From a gamma proteobacterium HdN1 (GTDB lineage: Bacteria; Pseudomonadota; Gammaproteobacteria; Pseudomonadales; Ketobacteraceae): a stretch of 64,000 nt of DNA. The first letter of the stretch is position 1. Every line of letters starts with the position of its first letter. The stretch covers positions 1,772,527 through 1,836,526 of the forward strand of contig FP929140.1 in the NCBI GenBank assembly GCA_000198515.1, read 5' to 3'. The translations under genes were made by a program, and so were the position numbers. Below are positions 43,804-51,721 of the stretch, piece by piece. Below the pieces are notes generated by a model that was not told the DNA's origin, made no database searches, and saw only the letters and a program-made list of their open reading frames with translations.

Positions 43804-45285
43804 TCAGGCGGGAGCGCCCTCGGCTTGCGGAGTAATGGCTCCACATTGGGCGGTGACGGCGTTTTCCAGTTCGGTAAGTGCGTCTTGGGTGTAGATTGCC
43901 ATTCGCTGTAGCTTTGGTGCGGCTTGTCGGCAACCGAGAATGCCGACGGCGATCTTGTTGTTGTAGCCGACGAGGGTGATATTGAGCGCGTAGCCGTCCA
44001 TCAGGAAAGACGCGGGGTAGATGGCTTCGAGTTCAGCGCCCATCAGGTAGAGTGGCTCTTTGGATAGCTTGACGTTGGAGATGACGAGGTTGAAAAACGG
44101 GGGGAGCTTGGCCAAGGTGCCGGTGAGCTGGCCAAACATTAGCGGCGTTAATCCCATAAAAGCAAATTGCATGAGCGCGGTGCCAGACAGGCTGCGCAGG
44201 TCTTGCTTTGCGCGGCAGGTGACGCGATGTATTTGCTGCAAACGCTCAATCGGGTCGTTCAGGTGAGTGCCGAGTGGGGCGATAAATCCGGCAGCGGCGT
44301 TGCCGCCTTCGCTGGCTTCGCGCCGAAAGGCGAGTGGGATGGAGGCGAGAAGGGATTTGTCGGGCAGTTCGCTGTGTTCCAGCAGATAGCGCCGGATGGT
44401 GGAGCCGCAGATGGCGAGCATGACGTCGTTAACGCTGGTGTTGGTTGCGCAGGCGATGGCATGGATGCGATCCAGATCGAGAATTTGCGTTGCGAGGCGG
44501 CGTTGGCGTGATACGCGTACGTTAAAGCAATTGGCGGGCACTGAGAGTGCTAGTTTGATGCTGCTGTCGTCCCCTTGTAGCATCTCTTTGATTTTGCTGC
44601 TGAGTTCGCTGGCGGCCTGGAGTTGGGTGCGAGCGATTTTATAAGGGGTGGTGATGCGTGCCACCAGGGAGCGTTTGTAGTTCGCTTTGGCGCGGTCGCC
44701 TTTCTTGTGGGGGCCTTTTTTGCTGGAACCTTTCTCTGAGCCTGTTGCTGTATCATCGCTGATTTGTGGTTCTGGTGCGGCGGCGATGCTGGCAATTCCG
44801 CGCATATCTGTAGGGTCTTTGGAGAGCCATTGGAGCAGCATGCGAACGGCGCCCATGCCGTCGATGGCGCAGTGGTGCGCTTTGAAGTACATCGCGAAGC
44901 GGTTGCCTTCGAGCCCTTCTATAAGGTGGCATTCCCAGAGTGGGCGGGTCATGTCTAATGGGTTGGAATGCAGTCGTTCGATCAGCATCCCAAGCTCGCG
45001 CTCTCCACCCGGAAACGGCAGGGCGGAGTGGCGCAGGTGGTAGTCCATGTCGATTTTGGCGGGCACCCATGCAGGGGCAACGCTGCTAAGCCCACCGTGA
45101 GCGAGCTGGCAGTCGAAAGGCTTGGGCATAAAGGGTTTCTCGCGCATTTTGGCAACGAGTTTGCGCACGTAGTCTGGCGGTGCGTTTTTGGGGAGATGGA
45201 AGGTCATCAGGGAACCGACGTGCATGGGGGTGCGGAGTGCGTCCATGTGCAGGAAGGTGCTGTCGAGTGGGTTTAGGTGCTTCAT
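43804..45285 (-). CDS. Wax ester synthase / diacylglycerol acyltransferase (WS/DGAT)
   Basis: 493-residue enzyme that joins acyl-CoA to a fatty alcohol or diacylglycerol, making storage wax esters or triacylglycerol at the inner face of the membrane. The catalytic motif HHCAIDG lies at ~137-143 (HHxxxDG), with PLWECHLIEGL just before it. The C-terminal DUF1298 domain has the motif NLVISNVKLSKEPLYL and GYNNKIAVGI. A Lys/Gly-rich insert (EKGSSKKGPHKKGD) lies near residue 185. The ATG at 45285 has GAGGG at seven bases. An 18-bp palindrome 38 bases upstream is a likely operator. It agrees with the many acyl-CoA dehydrogenases nearby. Confidence 0.95.
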   Translation of the reverse strand: MKHLNPLDSTFLHMDALRTPMHVGSLMTFHLPKNAPPDYVRKLVAKMREKPFMPKPFDCQLAHGGLSSVAPAWVPAKIDMDYHLRHSALPFPGGERELGMLIERLHSNPLDMTRPLWECHLIEGLEGNRFAMYFKAHHCAIDGMGAVRMLLQWLSKDPTDMRGIASIAAAPEPQISDDTATGSEKGSSKKGPHKKGDRAKANYKRSLVARITTPYKIARTQLQAASELSSKIKEMLQGDDSSIKLALSVPANCFNVRVSRQRRLATQILDLDRIHAIACATNTSVNDVMLAICGSTIRRYLLEHSELPDKSLLASIPLAFRREASEGGNAAAGFIAPLGTHLNDPIERLQQIHRVTCRAKQDLRSLSGTALMQFAFMGLTPLMFGQLTGTLAKLPPFFNLVISNVKLSKEPLYLMGAELEAIYPASFLMDGYALNITLVGYNNKIAVGILGCRQAAPKLQRMAIYTQDALTELENAVTAQCGAITPQAEGAPA

Positions 45286-45322
45286 GCAGAGTCCCTCTGA
45301 CCTTGTGGATAAAGGCATATAA

Positions 45323-45340
45323 ATACTAATTGATTAGTAT
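45323..45340. promoter_or_regulatory. Perfect 18-bp palindrome upstream of WS/DGAT (likely operator)
   Basis: ATACTAAT-TG-ATTAGTAT: two perfect 8-base arms around a 2-base centre, 38 to 55 bases upstream of the WS/DGAT start codon. The size and AT-rich arms fit a TetR- or MarR-type repressor site. The regulator is not known and is not encoded next to it. Confidence 0.65.
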
Positions 45341-45408
45341 AAAGCTTCTGTTGGGCTGGCGGCTAGGTTGAAAGTGGCGCGGTGTGATGCGGGGCAAGAA
45401 CTGGTGCC

Positions 45409-45741
45409 TTACGAATGCGACGATGCACCCGAAAACACGTTGAGTACAACTACCCCGGCCACAATCAGTCCAATCCCGATGCCGGCGGCGAAATCCAGTT
45501 TTTGCCCGAACATGACCCACCCGATCACTGCAATCAGTGCGACCCCTGCGCCTGACCAGACTGCATAAGCGATGCCTATGGGGATGGATTTCAGGGTGAG
45601 GGACAAAAAATAGAACGCCGAGGTATAGCCTGCAATTACGATGACGGAGGGCCATAAACGGGTGAAGCCTTCGGAGGACTTTAGCGCAGAGGTGGCGATG
45701 ACTTCGCTGAGGATGGCAATGCCGAGTAGTAACCAGTTCAT
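45409..45741 (-). CDS. Small multidrug resistance efflux protein, EmrE/QacE-like
   Basis: 110 residues, four membrane helices. The proton- and drug-binding glutamate is Glu13 in [33 protein letters not shown] in helix 3 and the overall pattern are close to E. coli EmrE. It exchanges protons for lipophilic cations such as quaternary ammonium compounds; the wider SMR family also exports guanidinium, but this sequence looks like the EmrE branch. It ends 124 bp before the WS/DGAT start on the same strand. Upstream it borders a GC-rich repeat array. Confidence 0.93.
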   Translation of the reverse strand: MNWLLLGIAILSEVIATSALKSSEGFTRLWPSVIVIAGYTSAFYFLSLTLKSIPIGIAYAVWSGAGVALIAVIGWVMFGQKLDFAAGIGIGLIVAGVVVLNVFSGASSHS

Positions 45742-45756
45742 TTTGGACTCCGTTTG

Positions 45757-45856
45757 CCCCTTCGACTTCGCTCCCCTTCGGCTTCGCTCAGGGGCCGTAG
45801 GTTTTGCGCAGGGGCCGTAGACTTTGCGCGGGGGCCGTAGGGCTTTGCGCGGGGGA
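45757..45856. repeat. Nested tandem repeats between EmrE and urea channel genes
   Basis: First a 16-bp unit twice (CCCCTTCGACTTCGCT, then CCCCTTCGGCTTCGCT), then a ~20-bp unit about 3.5 times, containing GGGGCCGTAG and TTTGCGC. The whole 124-bp gap upstream of emrE is made of repeats. Confidence 0.9.
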
Positions 45857-45865
45857 GGAATATGC

Positions 45866-46765
45866 TCAGGGGGTGGGTTCGTTTGGTGGTGCCTTTTGTT
45901 TTTCGTGCAGTTGCTTCTCGTGGTGAAGCTGCGTCTCGTGCTGAAGTTGCTTCTCGCGAAGTTGAATGAAGCCTACCACCAGCCACGTTGCGAGGACAAA
46001 CGGAAAGGTGAGGGCGGGGAGATGGGCGTTTAGCATCAGCCATGTGATCAAAATGGAAAGGGCTGCTCCGGTGATCGCGTGCAAGGTACGTGTTGAAAAC
46101 AGGGATACGGCGATGGCGGTAAGTACGGCGTTATAACCGTAGAGGCCGGCGCTTGCCTGGGATGAAAATCCGAATCCGTCGGCGACGACATAGCCAAGTG
46201 CGGCGGCAAGGCTCGCGAGCCAAGCGTGGCGGACGGAACTGATGAGGATGGCGACCAAAAATAGCAGGCCGGTAAAGGTGTTCCCTTGAAACATGACTTG
46301 CCCGAACCCTTGGAAGAAGCCGTCTAGCGGAGCAAGAAAAATTCGGGTGTCGTTTGCGCTGAGGGTTTCGCCTTGGGGAAGAATGGCGAAGGCGAGCCAT
46401 AGTGTGACGATAAAGGGGAAGGTAAAGGGCTTAAGCGCGTGTTTGTGCATGATGTGCATGAGTTCGGTGCAGAGTACGATGCCACCGATGCCGACCAGAA
46501 CCGCGCTGAACGGGGTTGGGTAGAAAAATACTGCGCCGATGGCGACGAGTGCGGCGTTGAATCCGTAGAGGCCGTCGCTGATGTCTTGGCTTGAGAACTT
46601 CCGGTAACGTGCGTATTCGGCTCCACCGATCGAGCCCGCAAGTGCTGCGAGTGCCATCAGGAGTGAGTTGGCTGCAATCCCGATTAAAAATAACAGGCCG
46701 GTTGCAGCGTTACGCTGAAACATGATTTGGCCGAGGCCGCGTAGCGTGGTGAGTGAAGTTTCCAT
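45866..46765 (-). CDS. Urea transporter/channel (UT family)
   Basis: 299 residues, about ten helices in two homologous halves, the hallmark of the UT family. Each half has a version of the same set: [16 protein letters not shown] and [28 protein letters not shown] and [22 protein letters not shown] and [10 protein letters not shown]. It allows passive entry of urea into the cell. No urease gene is in the window, so its use depends on genes elsewhere. The C-terminal ~35 residues are an odd hydrophilic tail of repeated Glu-Lys-Gln-Leu/His ([18 protein letters not shown]), itself encoded by short repeats. Confidence 0.92.
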   Translation of the reverse strand: METSLTTLRGLGQIMFQRNAATGLLFLIGIAANSLLMALAALAGSIGGAEYARYRKFSSQDISDGLYGFNAALVAIGAVFFYPTPFSAVLVGIGGIVLCTELMHIMHKHALKPFTFPFIVTLWLAFAILPQGETLSANDTRIFLAPLDGFFQGFGQVMFQGNTFTGLLFLVAILISSVRHAWLASLAAALGYVVADGFGFSSQASAGLYGYNAVLTAIAVSLFSTRTLHAITGAALSILITWLMLNAHLPALTFPFVLATWLVVGFIQLREKQLQHETQLHHEKQLHEKQKAPPNEPTP

Positions 46766-46780
46766 AGGACGTTTTATGGC

Positions 46781-46876
46781 TCTCGGGATTTGTTGTTCTC
46801 GGGGTTTGTTGTTTTTGGGGTTTGTTGTTTTTGGGGTTTGTTGTTTTTGGGGTTTGCTGTTTTCGGGGCTTATCGC
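46781..46876. repeat. 16-bp tandem repeat, five copies plus a partial, upstream of the urea channel gene
   Basis: Unit TTTTGGGGTTTGTTGT. Copies begin at 46781, 46797, 46813, 46829 and 46845; the middle copies are identical and the edge copies diverged. It lies 15 bases upstream of the start codon at 46765. A second duplication, TGAAATATATCGGGG twice, is at 46952-46982 in the same 240-bp gap. Confidence 0.95.
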
Positions 46877-46951
46877 TTGGAGATCGCGGTAACCAGTGCG
46901 AAACGTTTAGCCATCGTAGATAGGTTCATAATGCCCTGTCTGGTGGATATC

Positions 46952-46982
46952 TGAAATATATCGGGGTGAAAATATATCGGGG
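46952..46982. repeat. 15/16-bp tandem duplication near the end of the DUF202 gene
   Basis: TGAAATATATCGGGG at 46952-46966 followed directly by TGAAAATATATCGGGG at 46967-46982. It lies 24 bases beyond the DUF202 stop. Confidence 0.8.
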
Positions 46983-47005
46983 GGGAAAAGGTGCGTAGCG
47001 CTGCC

Positions 47006-47380
47006 CTAATTAGTGTGCAGTATACCGAGGGCAGCGACCAGTAGGAGGCCGAGGATGGCGACGGCGCCGTTTATGACGAGGCCCCAACGGGCGTTGTAGC
47101 CTTTCGGGAATTCGTGTGGGGTGAGGGTGGACAGCACGACTGCGTACTGGCGGGCGGAAAATGCGGAGGTAAGCGAGCCCAGTACGATGAAGCCTAAGCC
47201 TAACCAGAAGGAGATGGTGAGTTGGCCGGGATGGATGGATTTGGGGGAGAGTGCTTGCATCAGTAGGCCGGCGCGTTCAATTACGAAGCCGAAGGCGATG
47301 AGGGATAAGCTGGTGCGGTTCCAGGCGAGCAGGGTGCGTTCGGCGGCGAATAGTACTCTTGGGTCTTTGAGGTCGGACAC
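47006..47380 (-). CDS. DUF202 (YidH-like) membrane protein
   Basis: 124 residues, three helices. The DUF202 signature DPRVLFAAERTLLAWNRTSLSLIAFGF is at the N-terminus, followed by two more hydrophobic segments (ISFWLGLGFIVLGSL and GLVINGAVAILGLLLVAAL). The function is unknown; members include E. coli YidH. The start is a GTG at 47380 with GAGAAA six bases upstream, giving the usual family N-terminus; the frame is open to 47542 but the extra 54 residues do not look like this family. It is divergent from the DUF2235-PilZ gene. Confidence 0.85.
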   Translation of the reverse strand: MSDLKDPRVLFAAERTLLAWNRTSLSLIAFGFVIERAGLLMQALSPKSIHPGQLTISFWLGLGFIVLGSLTSAFSARQYAVVLSTLTPHEFPKGYNARWGLVINGAVAILGLLLVAALGILHTN

Positions 47381-47573
47381 GGGTTTCTCGTGTGGTGTTC
47401 GTAAGGTGTTGATGGGAAAGGGTAGCTTTATTTGGCGTTGGTGTCGAAAAAGCGGGAACATTTCATGGCTATACTTGGAGGTGCCTGAGGTTGGAAGTGC
47501 TTCATGCTGCAATGAGCTATTTGTACGTTGCGTGCATCTCACAATAAATAGAAATCACTGTGGAGCCGCGAAT

Positions 47574-48872
47574 ATGAATAATGTAAACAAGAATGATCCC
47601 AAACGCATTGTGATTTGTTCGGATGGCACTTGGAATACGCCGGATCAGAAGCCCACGAACGTGGTGAAGTTGGTGCGTAGTATTTTGCCTCGTGCGTATG
47701 ACGGCCGGCATCAAGTGGTTTTTTACGATCAGGGGATCGGCACTGGCGATCTGATGGATCGCTATATGGGCGGCATTTTTGGCTATGGGATGGAGCAGAA
47801 CGTTCTTGATGCCTACCGCTTTCTGGTGCACAACTATGAGGAAGGCGATGACGTCTATTTTTTTGGCTTTAGTCGCGGAGCCTATACCGTGCGGGCCGCG
47901 GTGGGCTTGGTGCATTTAATTGGCCTGATCAAGAAGGATCGGCTGGCGGAGCTTGGGAACATTTATAAATACTATCGAACGCCGCCGGAAAAACGTGAGC
48001 TTGGTCGTTATTCTCATATCATGGAGCATCGCCCTGCGATTCGCATGGTAGGTGTATTTGATACGGTGGGTGCGCTGGGTGCGCCGCTTTATTTGCCGAG
48101 TGCAATCACCCAACACTGGGTGAAGTTTTACGATACGTCGCTCAGTGACATTGTTAAAAATGCGTATCAGGCGCTCGCGCTAGACGAACGCAGAGCGCCA
48201 TTTGTACCTTCGCTCTGGACGGGGGTTCCTGTGGAGGGGCAGCTGGTGGAGCAGTGCTGGTTTGCGGGTGCGCATTCTGACATTGGCGGCGGTTATGCGC
48301 GCTCTGGTTTATCGGACGTGACCTTGAAGTGGATGGTGGATAATGCGGTTCGTCAGGGGCTTGATTTTGATGATCAATATTTGAATGCGATTTGTAAGCC
48401 CAATCCATCGAACAAGCCGCATGATTCGCTGCCTGCTGGTTCGCGTATGCTGGGTTCGGTGGCGGCGACGGATCGGCGGGTGTTTGGGGAGCCTCTGGCA
48501 GATCCAAAGAGCCGCCCGTTGAATGTGAGGGTACATGAAACGGTGTATCAGCAGATTGCACATCAGCAGTACAAGCCCATCAATCCTGATTTTCCATTCG
48601 AGCTGGGCGGTGTGCAGCCTGCGCAGGAGCAGCGTAAGGGGATTCGTTATGCCGGTAACGGTGCGCCTAGCCGGATTCAGATTGGGGAGCGGGAGGCGGA
48701 TTGTGAACTGTTGGATTTTAGCCGGACGGGGGTTCGTGTTGCTTATCGCGGGGAGCCGTTGCTAGATCCGCAGCGGGTGGTGGCGATTCGGTCGAGCCAG
48801 ACGGGAGATGTGACTGCACGCTGCGTGTGGCGTGAGGGAAATCAGTTCGGCTTGCAGCTTGTTGCGGCTTGA
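47574..48872 (+). CDS. DUF2235 (Tle1-like) hydrolase fused to a PilZ domain
   Basis: 432 residues. Residues ~10-345 are a DUF2235 alpha/beta hydrolase: KRIVICSDGTWNTPDQ, YDQGIGTGD, the nucleophile elbow GFSRGA (Ser100), the acid in AHSDIGGGY (Asp236) and a candidate histidine in RVHETV (His321). T6SS phospholipase effectors of the Tle1 family use this fold. Residues ~354-432 are a PilZ domain with both c-di-GMP motifs: RKGIR (Arg354-x3-Arg358) and DFSRTG (Asp381-x-Ser-x2-Gly386). There is no signal peptide and no T6SS gene nearby, so it may be cytosolic and controlled by c-di-GMP. The ATG at 47574 has GGAG upstream. Confidence 0.9.
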   Translation: MNNVNKNDPKRIVICSDGTWNTPDQKPTNVVKLVRSILPRAYDGRHQVVFYDQGIGTGDLMDRYMGGIFGYGMEQNVLDAYRFLVHNYEEGDDVYFFGFSRGAYTVRAAVGLVHLIGLIKKDRLAELGNIYKYYRTPPEKRELGRYSHIMEHRPAIRMVGVFDTVGALGAPLYLPSAITQHWVKFYDTSLSDIVKNAYQALALDERRAPFVPSLWTGVPVEGQLVEQCWFAGAHSDIGGGYARSGLSDVTLKWMVDNAVRQGLDFDDQYLNAICKPNPSNKPHDSLPAGSRMLGSVAATDRRVFGEPLADPKSRPLNVRVHETVYQQIAHQQYKPINPDFPFELGGVQPAQEQRKGIRYAGNGAPSRIQIGEREADCELLDFSRTGVRVAYRGEPLLDPQRVVAIRSSQTGDVTARCVWREGNQFGLQLVAA

Positions 48873-48874
48873 GG

Positions 48875-48916
48875 CACAGGGGCTGCCGCATTTGCTGCAG
48901 CCCCTGTGTGTTTTGG
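48875..48916 (+). terminator. Rho-independent terminator after the DUF2235-PilZ gene
   Basis: CACAGGGGCTGC (48875-48886) pairs perfectly with GCAGCCCCTGTG (48897-48908), then TGTTTTGG. It begins 3 bases after the stop and separates this gene from the convergent dehydrogenase. Confidence 0.8.
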
Positions 48917-48922
48917 CGGCGC

Positions 48923-50122
48923 TTATTTCAGCTCGCTGGAGGATTTTCCGAGCAGGCGGCGGGCTACGATCAACTGCTGGATTTGCTGGGTGCCTTCGAA
49001 GATGTCGAGGATCTTCGAGTCGCGGCTCCATTTCTCTAGCATTTCGGTTTCGGAGTAGCCTAGGCTGCTGCAGAGTTCAACGCATTTAAGGGTGATTGCG
49101 TTGCAGGTGCGGCCTGCTTTGGCTTTGGCGACCGAGGCTTCTTTGGAATTGGGCTGGCCGTTGTCGGCCATCCATGCGGCGCGAATGGTGAGCAGGCGAG
49201 CGGCTTCCCATTCGGCTTCCATTTGGTAGAACGTGGCTTGAATCTGGCTGAGCGTGGCGGTGGGTTGATCGTAGCTGAGTTGCAGGTGTTCAGCCAGCAA
49301 TTCGCGGGTGCGATCCAAAGAGGCTTTCGCCAAACCTACCGCCATGGCTGCTACCAGTGGACGGGTGTTGTCGAAGGTTTCCATGACGCCGCCAAAGCCT
49401 TTTTTGACGTCGATTTCAGGGTTGCCTAGGAGGTTGCTTTTGTGGACGCGGCAGTCGGTAAAGTTGATGGCTGCGGTGTCGGAGGCTTTTACGCCGAGTT
49501 TTTTCTCAAGGCGCATGACCTGCATGCCGGGGGTGCCTTTTTCGACGGCGAAGGATTTGATCGCAGCGCGGCCGAGCGATTTATCCAAGGTGGCCCATAC
49601 GACGACGATGTCGGCACGTTCGCCGGCGGTTACGAAGATTTTTTCGCCGTTGAGGACGTAGTAGTCGCCGTCTTGTTTTGCAGTGGTGCTTACGGCTGCT
49701 GAGTCGGAGCCGAAGCCGGGTTCGGTGATGGCCATGGCGGCCCATTTGTTGCCGTAACGGGCGCGTTGTTCGTCGTTGGCGACGGCTGCAATGGCGGCGT
49801 TACCCAAACCTTGGCGCGGTAGGGTCAAAAGTAGTCCTACGTCGCCCCAGCACATTTCCTGGATGCCTACAACGGCGGTCATGTTGCCGCCGTTTTTGAC
49901 CGAGCCGTCGGAACTTTTTTCTTTGCGGGTGGAGTCGGCGCCGATGGCGTTACCGGAGCCGTCGTTCATGCCGTCGAGCATGGCGGCGATGGTGTCGAGC
50001 TCTTTAGGATAGGCGTGCTCGGCAAGGTCGTATTTGCGGGAGATGGGGCGCAACATTTCGTTGGCCATCTGGCGTGACATGGTTTGCAGGGCTTTTAATT
50101 TGCCCGGGAGTTCTAGGTACAT
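48923..50122 (-). CDS. Acyl-CoA dehydrogenase (second of an adjacent pair)
   Basis: 399-residue FAD enzyme. It has MAITEPGFGSDSAAVST (middle domain), LNGEKIFVTAGERADIVVV and a complete C-terminal motif ILDIFEGTQQIQQLIVARRLL with the catalytic glutamate at ~382. A ~25-residue hydrophilic insert (DGMNDGSGNAIGADSTRKEK region) sits before the first domain's helices, unusual for the family. It is 47 bp downstream of a second dehydrogenase on the same strand, so the two may work together or form a heteromer; such pairs occur in pseudomonads. The substrate is unknown. Confidence 0.93.
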   Translation of the reverse strand: MYLELPGKLKALQTMSRQMANEMLRPISRKYDLAEHAYPKELDTIAAMLDGMNDGSGNAIGADSTRKEKSSDGSVKNGGNMTAVVGIQEMCWGDVGLLLTLPRQGLGNAAIAAVANDEQRARYGNKWAAMAITEPGFGSDSAAVSTTAKQDGDYYVLNGEKIFVTAGERADIVVVWATLDKSLGRAAIKSFAVEKGTPGMQVMRLEKKLGVKASDTAAINFTDCRVHKSNLLGNPEIDVKKGFGGVMETFDNTRPLVAAMAVGLAKASLDRTRELLAEHLQLSYDQPTATLSQIQATFYQMEAEWEAARLLTIRAAWMADNGQPNSKEASVAKAKAGRTCNAITLKCVELCSSLGYSETEMLEKWSRDSKILDIFEGTQQIQQLIVARRLLGKSSSELK

Positions 50123-50169
50123 GGTGTATCCTCTATTTTATTCGGTTCGCGCTTACGGGTGCGGGTGGC

Positions 50170-51480
50170 CTACAGGTGCAGGTTGCCTTCGACGAGGGCG
50201 ATGGCGCGTAGGTCGCGGTACCAGCGCTCAACCGGATGCTCTTTGGTAAAGCCGTGGCCGCCGAGCAGCTGTACGCTGTTGGTGCCGATTTCCATGGCTT
50301 TGTCGGCGCAGAACAAACGCGCAAGGTAGGCTTCGCGCTGGAAGTCCATGCCGCGTTCGGCGCGAGCGACGGCGCGTTGTACCATCATGCGCATACCATC
50401 CAGCTCAATGCCGATGTTGGCGACCATAAAGGCGACGCTTTGGCGGTGGCTGATGGGTTCGCCAAAAGCTACGCGCTCGTTGGCGTAGGTAATGGTGTAT
50501 TCCAACGCGGCGGCTGCGGTGCCGAGTGCGGCGGAGCACCAGCCGAGGCGGCAGAGGTTGAGGAAGTTTTGGTAGTTGAAGCTTTCATCGCCTAGCAGTG
50601 CGTTTGGTTCAAGCTGCACGTTCTCGAATTTCAGCGAGACGGTGGCAGCGGGCTTTAGGCCCATGGCGGGGCCGTTGGCAATGCTGATGCCTGTGGCGTT
50701 GGCCTCTACGAGGAATAGGCTGGGGCCTTTGCCTTCGAGTTGAGCGGCTACTAAGAACAGTTCGGCTTTTTCGCCTAGAAGGACGAGGTTTTTCTCGCCG
50801 TTAAGCAGGTAGCCGTTGCTGTTGCGGGTAGCGGTGGTGCTAAGCTGCAGTGGGTTGAAAAGCGCTTTGGGCTCGTTGATGGCCATGGTGGCGATCAGGG
50901 GCTTTTCTTCGAGGAACGCAGGCAGGTAACGTTCTTGCTGCGCTGCGTTGCCCCATTGGGTGAGTGCGTTGGCAACGCCCATGGGGGTGAGAATGGCGGC
51001 GGCGATGCCAAGGTCGCCTTTGGCGAGGCTTTCCGCGATGATCATTTGGGTGACGGGGGAGCGTTCGTCGCCTGCGCCACCGAAGGCTTCCGGTACGGCG
51101 TAGAACATCAGGCCAAGTTCGGCGACTTGGGCGAGCAGGTCATCGGAAAGCGCGGCGTTGGCGTCGGCGTCGTGGGCGGCGGGACGGATGACGTCGCGGG
51201 CAAAGGCTTCGAGGGTGTCACGCAGCATGGCTTGTTCGCTGCTGAGGTTCAGGTCGAATAATTCTTTGCTGCCGGCGGGGGCATCTGGGCGTACAGGGGC
51301 GTTGCGCTGGGTCACCTGCTTGAATTGGCGGGTGGCGGTGTTCATGGCTTTGAAGCCATTTTTGACGCCGTTATAGGTGAGCTTTTCCAGCGGTTTGCGT
51401 AGTCCGAGATGATCCAGCCATTCAGCAGTGGTAATACTGTTCATGACTGCAAGGGCGTAGCCCATTGCGTTTCTGCTCAT
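50170..51480 (-). CDS. Acyl-CoA dehydrogenase with shortened C-terminus (first of an adjacent pair)
   Basis: 436 residues. An extra ~75-residue N-terminal region precedes the normal N-terminal helical domain (LNLSSEQAMLRDTLEAFARDV). The middle domain reads MAINEPKALFNPLQLST where most members have TEP-x-GSD, and the C-terminal domain has QLLGGHGFTKEHPVERWYRDLRA. The chain stops at ALVEGNLHL, only six residues after the catalytic-type glutamate, so the last helix of the family is missing. With the altered flavin loop this suggests reduced or different activity, perhaps as a partner of the downstream enzyme. The ATG at 51480 has GGAGA at seven bases. Confidence 0.9.
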   Translation of the reverse strand: MSRNAMGYALAVMNSITTAEWLDHLGLRKPLEKLTYNGVKNGFKAMNTATRQFKQVTQRNAPVRPDAPAGSKELFDLNLSSEQAMLRDTLEAFARDVIRPAAHDADANAALSDDLLAQVAELGLMFYAVPEAFGGAGDERSPVTQMIIAESLAKGDLGIAAAILTPMGVANALTQWGNAAQQERYLPAFLEEKPLIATMAINEPKALFNPLQLSTTATRNSNGYLLNGEKNLVLLGEKAELFLVAAQLEGKGPSLFLVEANATGISIANGPAMGLKPAATVSLKFENVQLEPNALLGDESFNYQNFLNLCRLGWCSAALGTAAAALEYTITYANERVAFGEPISHRQSVAFMVANIGIELDGMRMMVQRAVARAERGMDFQREAYLARLFCADKAMEIGTNSVQLLGGHGFTKEHPVERWYRDLRAIALVEGNLHL

Positions 51481-51658
51481 GGATTGTCTCCATTATCGTC
51501 ATTGTGCTTTTGTGATCGAGCGCCTGTCGGCTTCGACGGTGTCTTGGTGATCCTTGCCGTTTTCGCGTTGGACTGCGAATGCGGCGGGTCTTGATTCCCT
51601 GCCATACACTACCTGTATTTGATGGGGCTGCATTGGCGCAGCCAACCGGAACGGGCGG

Positions 51659-51692
51659 CGAGAGAGTCAATACCACGAGAGAGCCACTATCA
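51659..51692. repeat. Imperfect 17-bp duplication upstream of the dehydrogenase pair
   Basis: CGAGAGAGTCAATACCA (51659-51675) followed by CGAGAGAGCCACTATCA, 13 of 17 bases equal. It lies in the 241-bp gap between the dehydrogenase pair and the EamA transporter end; no gene was seen in the gap. Confidence 0.5.
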
Positions 51693-51721
51693 GGATAGCT
51701 ATAGGGGCGGCAAATGACGCT

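Noticed and set aside
45738-46043. Possible 101-residue protein upstream of emrE
   Set aside because: It is built from the GC-rich tandem repeats and the end of the urea channel gene in another frame; no ribosome site and low complexity.
47574-48872. Type VI secretion effector
   Set aside because: DUF2235 proteins can be T6SS effectors, but no VgrG, PAAR, immunity or T6SS gene is next to it and the PilZ domain points to an internal role.
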